Source of the DNA: Neostapfia colusana
Lineage: Eukaryota; Streptophyta; Magnoliopsida; Poales; Poaceae
Assembly: GCA_030760725.1 (NCBI GenBank)
Contig: JASWHV010000009.1
Span: 91,066,780 to 91,130,779 of the forward strand
DNA length: 64,000 bases
Reading direction: 5' to 3'
Every line of letters starts with the position of its first letter. Within the stretch, counting starts at the first letter, position 1. The position numbers and the translations under genes are program-made. The notes under the pieces were generated by a model that worked only from the letters and a program-made list of their open reading frames with translations, was not told where the DNA came from and did not search any database. Below, in pieces: positions 22,001 to 34,444 of the stretch.

Positions 22001-22913
22001 AGCACCTTATGGCGGTCGTTTCTTGTGTTGAGCATCGGGCACGAGAGTGCCTGGGTTGCTTGGACGCCGGTGATCAGTGGGTGGCGAAACACCGAGTGTG
22101 TGGCCGGGTTGGTATGAGGTGGAACAGAGAGGATACGCAGCCCAGCAGTGCAACCGCACGCTCTGTAGCCGGTGCCCTCATCCCCCGAGCAGGAGGTGGC
22201 GCGGTGGCCGCGTTGGGACGGGGTCGACCCCGTGCGCTGTCGCCCGTAGGGGTGTTCGACCGCGTGCCTGAGTCGGTTTGATCCCTGGGTGGCTGACCAG
22301 TGGGCCCTCTTCTCCCCTCTAATTCTTTCTCCCTCTTCTGCTGTAAATGTTCCCAGCTACTAAACATTGAATGAGAGACTTAGCCCCCAAGTCTTTGTTT
22401 GAATTTGAGTTCTTAAATTTAAACTTTGTTTGGCCAAATTTGCTTCATGTTTGAACTGAAATTCAAATTCAGTTTTGAATTCTTGCAAATTTAACACCTC
22501 GACAAGATGAACTCCAATGGGGGTGAAATTTGGTGGGCTAACTCAGAAAAATGTGCTGAGTTTGAATATGAAGCTAACTTTTGAATTTGAGTGATGAAAG
22601 TTGCTGCAATTTGAATTTACATTCAAATCGGCCTCTTTTTCAAATACCTCCAAAAGTGCCTCAAAAAGTGTTGGATTTACATGAAACTTGGACTGAACCT
22701 TACCAAAACTTTTTAAGTTCTAGGGGTGAGCTCAACCTCTCATGTTCATATGTAGAAATCCTACTTCGTGAAAGTGAAGGCTTTCCCCTCTAATCACTCT
22801 TTTGATGGAGGTTACTTGCTATTCACAATATTTCCTAAGATATCCACAATAAAAACTGTGGTGTTGTGAGGTGAAGAAAAGTTTTTGCAAGTCCCTTTTC
22901 TTGGGCTTTTACA
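19078..22913 (-). repeat. El-4: 5' LTR (3836 bp)
   Basis: Partner of 9039-12523. It has the acidic ORF exons at 20459-20536 and 19336-19433 (both open), the hairpin at 19459-19474, the GC-donor box at 20440-20459, and a GC-rich core at about 21265-22300. About 318 bp of the core is absent from the 3' LTR. That segment contains ACACAAGAAA, as do El-3 and El-8, so the 3' LTR most likely lost it. Confidence 0.93.
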
Positions 22914-24044
22914 AACTAGGGTTCAGTAAATTTGAGAATTTGAGCTAAACGGTGGATCGTTTGCCAAACAGCTTTCGACTACATGATGTATGGAGGATAG
23001 CGCACCTTTCTTGTGTAACAAGTTGGGGAAGAAGATGGACGGATTGGGCTGTTGACGGTGAGCCGAAGCAAAGCTCCGCCGGTCCCTTCCCGGTCCTTGA
23101 CTTCGACGGCTAAATGGCACATAACAGAGCGCAGCTCTTCGGTGTAGGACGGGGAGCAGCTAGAGCACTTCTTGGCGCTTCTTTTTGCTGTATATCCCAC
23201 GAGAAACCGGTGATCGGTGCTGGTGTTTGCTGAAGGATTGGAGGCGTAGTTGCCGGTGACTGTTTTTCCACGCGGGAGCTGAACCGAGCGGCGCTAGCTG
23301 GGAAAGGAAGCGAACTTTGGTTGTGCAGCGTACGTGGGTGATCAGAAGGAGCGCAAGCTGATCAGAAGCAGCACTGGCGCGTGCGTCGGTGCGAGGTGGT
23401 GAGGCGGCAACGCTCTCGGCAGCAGACCGAAGAAAACAGATGCGGTTCTCTTCTATCTCAGTCACTGACCAGTGGGTCCCCCTCCCCTATAATACTTTTC
23501 TCTTTTTCTTTTTTGTTTTCACTGAAAAGATCTCAGCTACTCTCAATTGAATGAGATACTTAGCTTCAAAGTCATGAATTGAATTTGATTTCCTCAATTT
23601 GAAATTGATTTGGCTAAATTTGCTTCAAATTTGAATTTGAAATTAAAATTCAGTTTTGAATTAATGCAAATTTCGCTCCCTACAAGATGAACTCCAATGA
23701 GGATGAAAATTTGTGGACTAACTCAGAAAAATGTGCTGATTTTGAATGTGAGGTCATCTTTTGAATCTAATTGATGAAAGTAGCTGAATTTTGAATTTGC
23801 ATTTAAATTAGCCCTTTTTACAAATGTCTCCAAAAGTGCCTCAAACTGATTTGGATTTGCATGAAACTTGGCATGAGAACCCCTAAGAATATTTAGGGCC
23901 TGGTGGTAAACTCATCGTCTCATGTTTATGGTTATGAGCTCCTACTTTTTGGAATGATGGGTTTTCCTCTAATCACCCTCTTGATGGTGTTTACTTGCTC
24001 TTCACAAATGGTCATGAGCTATCCACCAATTGAGATGTGGTGTG
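22914..24044 (-). mobile_element. El-3: 3' LTR, second fragment
   Basis: The first five bases (AACTA) are the El-4 target duplication. The rest continues the GC-rich core of El-3 (to about 23470) and then the AT-rich U3, matching El-4 and El-8. A donor-like ACACAAGAAAG/GTGCG on the minus strand at 23001-23015 is shared with El-8 (47261-47275). It is interrupted at 24044 by El-5, whose target duplication GTGTG is at 24040-24044. No gene is supported. Confidence 0.88.
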
Positions 24045-27000
24045 TGTAAAAGTCCCAAAAATGTGTATGAATAAAAACTAAGGTTTGAGTTCATATGTGT
24101 GGCAAAGACATGAAAAATGGGACTTGCTAAAACTTTTCCTTCATGCAAGGTAATACATGGATGAACATCCAACATGAGGTTCACCTTTTTATTTAAAAGT
24201 GTTGAACCAATAAGGAGTTAAATACCACTTTGCATGTAAGTTTAAAATTCAGATTTGAAATTCAAAGTTCACACATATGGTGACCCAAAAACTTTGAATT
24301 AACATGCAGCCATATAGTTGAGTTTTTAGGGAAAAGGTTATCACCATCTTTTCATTTGTAGGGTGGGCTCAAAAACAAGGGTAAGAGAAACATTTGTAAA
24401 TTCTAGCCAAATTCAAATTGGTCATACCAATTCAAACTGAATTTGGAGAATTCAAATTCTAACCCACATTTTAAAACTCAGAATTGTGGGAATTAAGAGG
24501 ATCAGCTTGAACAGATATTTGGGAGGTACATGTGGAGTGGGACCCACATGTCATAGAGATAGCGGAAGAAACCTTACACCATAAGTCACACCTCGGTGGG
24601 AAAATTTCCCGAAACGGTCACGGGCTCCACCGAGGAGCTTGCCGCGCCAGCTCCTGCTGCCAGTCTCCACGCGTTGGCGCCCCAGGGTCGGTTCTCACCG
24701 CTTCAGCAACGTGATCTCTCCCTCCTCGGACCAAGCCGACAGCAGTTGCTTCCTCTCCTCCCGAGCGCACGCACTGAACCGAGTTCCTCCCTTCCGCCTC
24801 TCGGTCCGATTGGAAGAACGGCAAAACCACCGCGCTCTTTCCTCCCCTGAGCTGCTAAACATCGCCGCGAGCTCGGCCTCCACCTCCCTGACCCGCAAGC
24901 CAGCGAGCTGCGGCCTCCAGTGCCCGAGAACAACCGCCGCCGCGGCGACCGAGTTCAAGAAGGTGATCGGGCGCTCGTGGACAGCCCTCCACAGGGGGTT
25001 TCACGGCCGAGCGATCACACCTACGGACGCGCACGGGTGCGGTGCTGCTCTCAGCCGAAGCTCAGGCCGTGCCATGAGCTGTCGACGGCGAATTTCAAAG
25101 TTTTGCTCCAGCGACCCCATTCCGAGCTTCCGGTACAATTCTTTCGAATTATTGCCCTCTGATTCTCCTTAAGTCACCAAGTTTGGCACAGAGAAGCTAG
25201 ACTAGCCGGCGATCGTTTTTCCTTTTGCATCCAGCGCATGAAAACGCCTCAGACCGGCGAATGTCGAGCTCTTCTCGGGTTGTTCATGGCGGACCCATTC
25301 GGTCGCACGATGACAACCTAGTTTCTGCCACTTCCGAGCTACTTTGAGACCGTGCCGATCTTCCTAGAGGTGCGCTGGTGCTGTAGGGCGCGTCGGCGCA
25401 GGTTTTGGCGGGCTGGAAACCCTAGGCAACGCTACCGAACCTCCACAGTGGCTGCCGCACGTCGCCGGCCAGTTTCCGGCCGCCAGCAGCCCAAGCAGAC
25501 CCCACAGACGTGTTCCTCGATGTCACAAACTCCCTGGCAGCGAGTTTCAGCTCAGGCGGTGGCCGGAAACGGCGAGCCGGCGAGCTCCGGCGTCAGGCCG
25601 GCGAGGGGCAGCGCGGGCGCGGGGGAGAGAGCCGGAGGAAGAAGACGAAGCGTGGGCCCCGCCTGTCAGCAGCTCAAATTTTAAACCCGGGATCGGGTGT
25701 GGCCGGGATCCCGTGTGTTGGCACGCAGATATGCTGTGGCCCGGTGTGGCTTCGTTTCTATTGGTTGGAATTGAAAACAGTGGGTCCAGCCGGATTTTCA
25801 ATAGGAAAATAATTCCAGAGTTAGCTCAATCTTTGAAAATTCATATCTCCCTGTAGAAAACTCCAATTTGAGAGATATCAATTGGGTTGGATTCATCTCT
25901 CTGAGTTCTATCCAAATTTGAACTCAGATTCGTATGAAAGTTAATATTATATTCGGGAAAATTCTTGGAAATTTTCTGAAAAAGAATTATTAAGGGAGCT
26001 TGGGTTATCCAAAAATCCCCAAATTTTGCCAGAATATTCTTTATCATAGTATTGACCTACTAGCAAATGTTCAGCTCATTTGAAGATCATTTGAGTTGGA
26101 ATTTGCTAAATGCAAACTACTGTGTTCAAAAGAGTCCAGAAACATTTTCAGAAAATGTTTCCCACTTCCAAAAATCTGTTCTGAGCAATCCATAGCTCCA
26201 AAAATCATATGAAAATTTAGGCAAGCTCTATGAGACATACTTGGAATTGTAGTTCACTTTATTGGGCATGAAAATGCACATTACTACAGAATTAATTCTT
26301 TTAAGTACAAATGCTTAAAGAATTGTTCTGGGAGAACTACTCAAGTAAAAGGGCTGAATTTTGGACCAGATGACTCTCATGGGATCAAGAACTCACATGT
26401 AAATTATCAGCCCAAGATGAGTTATTGAACTCCCTGTTCTTATTCTCCATACTTATGTATATGTGAAAATACATAAGAGACATTATGAGAATTTTGAAGA
26501 ACACAATATGACTCCACATTAGCTGCAATTTGGCAAGAAAAATCCTTAGGTAGTATAGAACCTGCTGTAAAAGTTTGGAGGCCATTGGAGTTCTTGTTCT
26601 TCAGTTGCACTCAAATCTTTTCAGCTTATCTATTATGTTCATTAGAGAAAAGGGTTAGTGTATAGCTAAGGCCTCAAGATCAATTTAGTTTATTTCTGTT
26701 CTTTGCACAGCAGAGGCAAACCAAGCCATGCTTGGCTTTTCCACACAACCTCTGTTCCTAAGAAAGTAATTCTATAACTTCTTTCCATTACATTCTATAA
26801 AACATGTGCATATGCATCTCAATAGGAACCACAACGAAGGGGACTCAAAGGAGTGATTCATCGAAGTGGATCAAGCTCCGGAGAGTCAAGGGTGGATCTG
26901 CAAGGACACTAACTGGTTATATACGACTACCCTGCAAAACAGGCAAGCTCCGGTTTGCATTTAACAACTGTTAGGTTTTTATTTTGTATTCACTTTTGGT

Positions 27001-28362
27001 TAAGATTTGAACTGTGCATTAGGTCTAATGTTTGATACTCCTCTTGCATAGCCAAATGACCCATGGAGTATTGGGTAGGTGTCTTTCACCGTGTAGAACT
27101 GCCAAGCTTAAGTACGGTTCGGTAGAAGTCGAGTGGTGAGATGCTACTCGCAGATTTGGGAACAACGGTGGCATACGGGATTGGTTCATGAATGAATTAG
27201 CAAGTTAAAGTTGAGACCGGAAGGTTGTAGGGGCAGCAGGACATAGGGGCCTGGGTGCTGTAGACCTGTCTGTGTCGGTCATGGACTGATCCGTATGCGG
27301 CCCTGTTGAACAAGTTTGAGTTGTGTACCGGACGCATGCTGGCTATATGGGACCCAGTAAACCGATGTACCTCGGGAAGCTGTCGTTGGGACTTTTCAGG
27401 TCGCCTCAGGCGGACGGCCGGTGTGCAGTATGTGGGGAATATTCTCATGACATCTCACGTCGGAAGGTGCACCATGAGAGTAGCTACTGTACGGGGCGAC
27501 TTGATCGATTCAGCAGGGGTGAAACGGGGGAAAGGCTGCTACGTATGACGTCAGTGATGGTTGTTGTAGGCAACGTCGAGTACGGGCGTACGTGTCGTGT
27601 AGTCCGGGTGTTATTGATTAGAATCACCGTCGCTCGCGGAATGGACAGAGCATACTTGTTCTCACAGTGGTGACGTAGTAAGAACTTGCATGAGAAAGGA
27701 ACTAATCATATTGATGTGAAGTATTATACTAGCGTTGTATTGGATCTTGATGAATAGGCTAGCGCAAACTCGATTCTTTTATGCCACGAGCAAATTACAT
27801 CGGGGAAAAGCGTTTCTTGTTTGATTGTGGACTCCCGATGTGGCGTGCCCAAGGTTACTTAAAATGCTGCAATTAATACCTGAAAGTAAGGATTCACTTT
27901 TAGGCGAGTTTAATTATGCTTATGCCCTCCTATGTTAGGTTCATAACCTCACTTAGAGTTTCATGTTTAGGGTGACGGTTAAGCCTTGCTGAGCGTTATG
28001 CTCACGGATGTTATCCGAGTTGTTTTGCAGGTAATTGACTCTATGCTTATGAGAAGGGGTGCCGATGAGACTCGGGAACCTCCGAGTGCTTCCTCAAAGA
28101 GCATCCTCGCCGCTGCAGATTGTCTTCGTGTTGCTAGTAAGAAACGTCCGCGGGCTGGACCGTTTCTTTGTTGCTAGTTTAGATATGAGTCGTGAGAGTG
28201 ATAGTCTTCCGCTGTAGTTTACTCTGATATACTTATTTGTAAAACAATCTTGTACGCTTCCGCAAACTATTTATGTAATATGATGTGTGTTTCTACAACC
28301 CGTGTGCTGTTGGGTGCCGCTTAACACGGCACCACCCGACGAGGTCCTGTGGTACCGTCTCA
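24045..28362 (+). repeat. El-5: 5' LTR (4318 bp)
   Basis: It contains an AT-rich U3, GTGGGACCCAC at 24537-24547, a GC-rich core at about 24590-25740, a TATA-like CTATAAAACA at 26795-26804, the GC-donor box at 26942-26961, a hairpin at 27990-28004 and an acceptor-like TTTTGCAG ending at 28031. The sequence before the donor box is not acidic here and would stop soon after joining, so the acidic ORF is not recognisable in this subfamily although the splice-like signals are. Long open frames in the core are chance frames in GC-rich DNA. Confidence 0.94.
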
Positions 28363-28364
28363 GC

Positions 28365-28376
28365 TGGTATCAGAGC
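28365..28376 (+). promoter_or_regulatory. El-5: primer binding site
   Basis: TGGTATCAGAGC (initiator Met tRNA) two bases after the 5' LTR. Confidence 0.96.
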
Positions 28377-29913
28377 TGCGTTGGGAACAGGGCACGGATT
28401 GAGCATCATATTACGTCAAAAACTTAGGATACGGTGAGATAACGGTACTAGGCCCACATAAGGACTACTATTAGCATAATATGAAGGTGGCAAGCTAACC
28501 TATTTGTTATGTCATAAAATCGTGCATCTTGGGACGTTTATGTCTTGGGGGGTGCACGTATGCGCTGTCCACCAGTGCGCACAAGCTGAAGGGTGGAGCC
28601 TCACGGGTGGCAGGTAACCCAACTTGCTTTAGTATCCTCTACGACTCTTCATGTTGTTTGGGGTATTCGAGCAGCGTCCGTCCCAGGCGTGCGTGGTGCA
28701 ATTTGGGAGACCCCGTAACGTGGTCCATAACGTGAACACGTAGCTCAAGGCGTGTTTGGCTTGAGAACACTTGGGTGAGTGATGACGGCTGGGTGTACAA
28801 ACTGTTATCGATACCGGGTTCGGTGTGCAGCCGAACCTGATGATCGAGTGTGGCTTATGTAGGTACTAACCACGAAAACCTTAGTGCGTGTAGAACACGT
28901 TTGCGAGTGACCGTTTTAGTGCCACCTAATGATACATATATGCCGGTGTAATCCGGTTAGGTTTTTCTTTGGTGAGGCAACGTAGTACCGTCATATGTCT
29001 TACGGTGCATCGTCACCATACTACACTGGATAGTATTCTTACCTATGAAGAAATCATTCATGACTAACTTCCAAACTAAAAATGGATGTGATAAAGCACA
29101 TATTAGTTACTGAGCTCTTCATTTGAACTAAGTTTCAAAGAAGAGACTTGTTAGGCTTCTTTTGATCTCAACGACAGAGTGCTCTGTTCAGAAAGAAATT
29201 TTTCTGGGCTTTAACAGAGTGTAACTCTAATTAGTTTGACCCAATGGAGGTGTTTGAGACAGTTCTGGAAAGGTTATTAAGTGCTCTACAACTTTTCTGT
29301 AGAACTCCAGAGCCAAATCCGAAACCAACTTGGTTGAACGTCCAGATGAATGCAAACTGTCCAGGAAACAGAGCAGCTGCAAACTTCTCTGGATGTTGCT
29401 GTAAATTAGCCGTCAGTCTGTAAAAACATTTCTAAGGGTCATATGATACACCGTTGGAAAGGTTAGGAAATTTGCAACAATTTTGTAGTTCATAGTGTGT
29501 TCAGAATTGTATTTCATTTGTATGTAAAACTGTGATGAAAACAGCCACATACAAAGGAGGTGCTGGCAAAATTTAGCCAGAAAATTCTGTCAACTTTGAA
29601 CAATGCTAACTTTTGTTCCAGAGATGATCCAGAGGCATGTGGGTACTCGATGGAAAGATACTGAAGTTAACTTTAACTTTGGTGTTCGACTTGAGTTCTG
29701 AAAATGCTGGTAACTGGATCCAAATCTGGGTTAAGTACAGAAAGGTCGGTTCTGTACAGCAAATGGGGATGGTTTTCTGTTAGCTTTAAAAAGATGTGTA
29801 AACATGAAATTTTGTTATGCTTTCATAAAGTTTTAGCATGTTCATGTTTTACATACTTTCACATACTGCTGAGATCATGTTTTGACTCCCCTCAAAAATT
29901 ATGTTTTTGCAGT
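28377..29913 (+). other. El-5: untranslated leader with hairpin and putative intron
   Basis: No conserved coding content. A hairpin CTCAAG / CTTGAG lies at 28744-28765. Bases 28495-28770 are nearly identical to the leader of El-8 although the two LTRs differ strongly. A donor-like TAG/GTACTAACC at 28861-28871 and an acceptor-like TTTTTGCAG at 29904-29912 bound a 1050-nt putative intron that ends just before the gag ATG. Confidence 0.55.
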
Positions 29914-30765
29914 ATGGTGTGTACTCAGTCTCCGAGTAGGGCTGAAAGTTCTCGCCAAGACGGTGATGACCCGACTCCACCACGGGCACCGCCATCAACG
30001 GTATGGGCGGATGTCGTGGCTCAGATGGTCGAGTCAAGTCAAGAGAACACCAGACTACTCCAAGCCTTGGTATAACAAGGTTTACTCCAACATGCACAAC
30101 AGAACGTTCCACCTCGGAACGCCTATTTGGACTTCTTGGCAACACAACCGCCAATTTTCACGGAAGCCAATGAACCAGTGGAAGCTGATCAGTGGCTTCG
30201 AGTTATGAAGTCCAAGTTTGGAGTGTTTGAGTGCGATGAGTATCAGAAGACATTATTTGCAGCTCAACAGCTCCATGGAGCTGCCGGAAATTGGTGGTTT
30301 GCTTATCTCGCCACCGTTCCAGAAGGCCATCAAGTGGAGTGGATGGAATTTCGTGAAGCATTCCGTGCTCATCACATTCCTATGGGTTTTATTAAGGCCC
30401 AACAGCAAGAATTTAGGAACTTGAAGCAGGGGGACATGAGTGTCCTCGATTATGTCAGACGATTAAACCTTCTGGCACAATATGCTCCTGCTTATGCGAC
30501 GAGCGAAGCTGCAATGTGTGACTACTTTTTCTATGGCTTGAGTGCCATACTAAAAGAGAAGTTAGCTTTGTTCAATCAAGGCAGTTACACCGAGTTTATC
30601 AGTGCTGCTCTGCTGCAAGAACAAGCGACACTTGAGTGTCAAACAGAGAAGAGGAACCGGGATGATGTGCAAGAAGACACACGAGTCGTTCCTCGTAAAT
30701 ACCGTGTTGTGTATCACACACCATCCGATGAAAGATGGCAAACGCCAGTGAGATCAACTCCGTAA
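29914..30765 (+). pseudogene. gag: El-5: gag, N-terminal and capsid part
   Basis: The start is the ATG at 29914, one base after the acceptor-like TTTTTGCAG. It codes MVCTQSPSRAES, then a region of the same type as other Tekay gags (FLATQPPIFTEANEPVEADQWLRVMKSKFGVF, AAQQLHGAAGNWW, WMEFREAFRAHHIP). The frame is closed twice, by TAA at 30073-30075 and at 30763-30765. Both fit CAA to TAA changes, as cytosine deamination would make. The frame is otherwise continuous into pol, so this is a recently silenced copy. Confidence 0.92.
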
Positions 30766-33700
30766 AGATTTCCTGCTCAAGAGTCTTGTCTTGAAGCAAC
30801 ACCATTGCCACAGCAACGAAGGACACCTGTTGCATCATTGCTGCAGCCAAGTACATCAACTTCTCCACCACAAGTCAACGAAGAACCGGGGAAACCTCCG
30901 TGTTCTTATTGCCACCGTTATGGGCATTTTAGGCAGGAATGCCGGGAGAAGTTGGTGAACACCAGACAGCCATCATTGTCAGGTGGTATGCCGCCACCTG
31001 CTCAAGTCAACATAACAGCATTGCAACCCGGGAGTGTGCAACATCTTGCTATTGAGGATGTCCCGGAGGGAGCACCGGTGTTAGCAGGCATGTTTGCTCT
31101 CAAAAACATGCCCGTGCTGGTACTTTTTGATTCCGGTGCAACCCACAATTTCATCAGCAAATCATGCGTGGATCAGCACCAATTATCCACCAATACTCCC
31201 ACAACGAGTTATCTTATACGTTCACCGGGAGGAAATATCTCTGCCAATCAGATTGTGTCCCGAGCAGCTTTGTGTTTGGGCAGAAAAATATACCCAATAT
31301 CGCTGATTATGTTGGATAGGCAGAAGATAGACATTATATTGGGGATGTCTTGGTTAAATCGTCACGGTGCCGTTCTCAATATCGGTAACCAGACTGTCCA
31401 GATTGACTCGCCGATTCACGGACAGCACACGCTGTTTTTAGACAGCGAAGATCCAGATATGGTAGAGGCCTACCACACGGAAGCGCTGAAACTTGAAGAT
31501 ATTCCGGTGGTACGTGATTATCCCGACGTTTTTCCCGATGACTTACCGGGCATGCCGCCCGAACGGGACGTCGAGTTTAAAATTGAACTGGCGCCGGGAA
31601 CGACGCCTATCTCACGAAGGCCTTACAAGATGGCACCTAACGAGCTAGCGGAGTTGAAAGAGCAACTGAATGAACTCATGAGCAAGGGTTTCATACGGCC
31701 AAGTTCTTCACCTTGGGGTTGCTCAGCGCTGTTCGTTAAGAAGAAGGACGAAACACTACGGCTATGTGTTGATTACCGTCCTCTAAATGCTGTCACGATC
31801 AAGAACAAGTATCCTTTGCCTCGCATCGGCATCCTGTTCGATCAACTTGTGGGTGCAAAGGTATTTTCGAAAATGGATCTTTGGTCGGGGTATCATCAAA
31901 TCAAGATCCGACCAGAGGATATACCAAAGACAGCTTTCTCGACGAGATACGGACTCTATGAGTACCTCGTCATGTCATTTGGGTTAACCAACGCTCCGAC
32001 ACACTTCATGTACTTGATGAATTCAGTGTTCATGCCGGAGTTAGACAAGTTCGTCGTGGTATTCGTCAACGACATATTGGTTTACTCCAAATCTAAAGAA
32101 GAGCACGCTGAACATCTGCATATTGTGCTACAACGGTTGCGGGAGCACCAGTTATATGCCAAGTTCAGCAAGTGCGAGTTCTGGATCGATCAAGTGCCTT
32201 TCCTAGGTCATATTATTTCAGCAGAGGGTATTGCCATGGACCCCAGCAAGATCGAACAGGTGCTGAAGTGGGAATCTCCCAAGTCAGTCCACGAGGTCCG
32301 AAGTTTCCTAGGTTTAGCGGGGTATTATCGGAGGTTTATTCCGAGCTTCTCAAAGATTGCTAAACCAATGACAGAGCTTCTGAAAAAGGGCACTAAATAC
32401 ATGTGGAATGCAGCATGTGAAGCCGCATTCAAAACTTTGGTGAAACACCTCACAACAGCTCCAGTTCTTGCTCAGCCGGACACGACGAAGCCATTTGATG
32501 TATATTGTGATGCATCCGGCATCGGTCTCGGCTGTGTTATGATGCAAGAAGGGCGTGTAGTCGCCTATGGGTCTCGTCAACTGCGAAACCACGAGAACCA
32601 TTATCCAACTCATGATCTTGAGCTTGCTGCAGTGGTGTTGGCGTTAAAAATGTGGAGGCATTACCTACTGGGTAATCTTGTTCACCTCTACACCGACCAG
32701 AAAAGCCTGAAGTATATCTTCATGCAGAAGGAGCTGAATATGAGACAACGGAGATGGTTGGAGCTCATCAAAGATTATGAAATTGAGATCCACTATCATC
32801 CAGGCAAGGCAAACGTGGTTGCTGACGCGCTTAGTCGGAAAGCCCACGTTCACAACTTAGCGGCTGCTGAGTTAGAAGACGAAGAACCAAGCCTCCTTGT
32901 CATTCCGTATGGCGCGCTTTATAATCTCGCGCTCATTCCAACAATCCGTGAAGAGATTGTTGAGGCTCAAAGAAGAGACCGAGGTATGTCTCACATACGG
33001 AGAAGACTAGACAACGGAGAGGTGAAATGTTTCCGGAAGGATGAGAACGGTGCAATATGGTTCAACGACCGTATAGTGGTACCGCGCAATATGAAACTCC
33101 AGAAGATCTTAGATGAAGCCCACCTGTCTAAGTTCTCCATTCATCCCGGAAGTAACAAGATGTACCAAGATTTGAAACAGAAATTTTGGTGGATGAGGAT
33201 GAAGAGGGAGATCGCTAAATACGTATCCGAGTGTGATACGTGTAGACGGGTCAAGGCGGATCATATGCGGAAAGCCGGACCGCTACAACCCTTGAAGATA
33301 CCGGCGTGGAAATGGGAGGATGTGAGTATGGACTTCATCGTCGGATTACCGCTCACATCCAAGAAGCATGACTCGATATGGGTGATCGTCGACCGGTTGA
33401 TGAAGTCGGCTCATTTCATACCGGTGAAAACTCATTATCGAGCAAGGCAATATGCGGAGTTATTCATCTCCAGAATTATATGCTCACATGGTGTCCTGAA
33501 GACCATCATTTCAGATCGATGTGCGCTGTTCGTTGCTTGGTTTTGGGAGCAGCTGCACGCCTCGTTGGGCACCAAGCTGATTAGGAGCTCCGCATATCAC
33601 CCTCAAACCGATGGACAAACTGAGAGGGTGAATCAAGTGCTCGAGGACATGTTGAGAGCGTGTGCCATCCACCACGGTAGGAATTCGGACGATCACCTAC

Positions 33701-34380
33701 CGCTGGCGGAGTTTTCATATAACAACGGTTATCAAGCGAGTATTAAAATGGCACCGTATGAAGCTCTCTATGGCCGGAAGTGTCGCACACCACTAAATTG
33801 GTGTGAGTCCGGTGAAAGAGTTCTGTTTGGGATTGATCTTGTCAACGAAGCCGAAGACCGAGTTCGGTTGATACAAGAGAACTTAAAGGCTGCACAATCC
33901 CGACAAAAGAGCTACGCCGATCAAAGGCGTAGGCCATTACATTTTGACGTCGGAGAACACGTTTATCTTCATGTATCTCCGATGAAGGGAATTCACCGGT
34001 TCGGTGTAAAGGGGAAACTCGCTCCCTGTTTTATTGGTCCTTTTGCTATCACGGAGAAGTGCGGACCCGTAGCCTACCGGCTGGAATTACCGGCAAGTTT
34101 AGCGGGTGTTCATGATGTATTTCATGTTTCACAGCTGCGGAAGTGCCTCAAATTCACCGCTGCTGTTCGCACCGAGGACATCAACGAATTGAAACCGGAC
34201 CTGACCTACACCGAGCGACCGGTTCGGATTCTAGATGAAAAGCCCCATGTGACCCGGAACCGGATGATCAGATTCTTCAAGGTGCTGTGGAGTAATCACA
34301 CCACGGAAGAGGCGACGTGGGAAAGTGAAGATTTTCTCCGCACCAACTACCCGGAACTTTTATTTTTGTACAGTTTGTAA
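30766..34380 (+). pseudogene. pol: El-5: zinc knuckle, protease, RT, RNase H, integrase, chromodomain
   Basis: One open frame of nearly 1200 codons. In order: CCHC knuckle (30901-30942), protease DSG (about 31129), RT with LCVDYRPLNAVT, RNase H from about 32497 (YCDASGIGLG), integrase zinc finger (33121-33250), catalytic Asp 33331-33333, Asp 33514-33516 and Glu 33622-33624 with 35 residues between the last two, and a chromodomain at about 34216-34359. The RT motif reads FVNDILVYS where the others have FIDDILVYS: the first catalytic Asp is Asn (AAC, 32068-32070), so RT should be dead. The RNase H motif reads YTDQKS instead of YTDHKS, and SDRCALFVAW replaces SDRGALFVSR in integrase. Confidence 0.95.
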
Positions 34381-34409
34381 TTACCTCTTCCGTCTTGTTC
34401 CTCTTTTGT

Positions 34410-34444
34410 AATCTCGGGACAAGATTCTTTTAAGGGGGGAGGAA
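34410..34444 (+). promoter_or_regulatory. El-5: palindrome and polypurine tract
   Basis: AATCTCG / CAAGATT (one mismatch in the right arm against the other elements), then TTTTAAGGGGGGAGGAA before the 3' LTR. Confidence 0.85.

Larger units (their letters stand above)
9039..22913 (-). mobile_element. El-4: complete but inactivated Tekay-like LTR retrotransposon (13.9 kb)
   Basis: Minus-strand element with both LTRs (9039-12523 and 19078-22913), a 5-bp target duplication AACTA, primer site, leader, gag-pol coding region and polypurine tract, all in the expected order. The LTRs start TGTAAAAGCC and end GCCACA in element orientation. By eye they differ at only a few percent of positions, so the insertion is fairly recent. 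Three frameshifts break the coding region (about 15410, 14455 and 13222), so it cannot now make its own complete proteins. Confidence 0.95.

Noticed and set aside
24639..25172. 177-codon frame, repeated at 35039-35572
   Set aside because: It recurs only because both are LTRs of the same element. No domain and no conservation in other LTR cores.
26826..26940. El-5 sequence before the GC-donor box as a version of the acidic exon
   Set aside because: Its open frame is basic, not acidic, and joining to the next acceptor gives an early stop. The splice-like signals are shared but the peptide is not.
28365..28376. Possible tRNA gene at the TGGTATCAGAGC motifs
   Set aside because: Only the primer-site complement is present next to an LTR; no cloverleaf and no A or B box.
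33511..33696. Open frames antisense to pol, such as this one and similar ones in all elements
   Set aside because: Shadow frames of strongly conserved RT and integrase codons; no independent signal.
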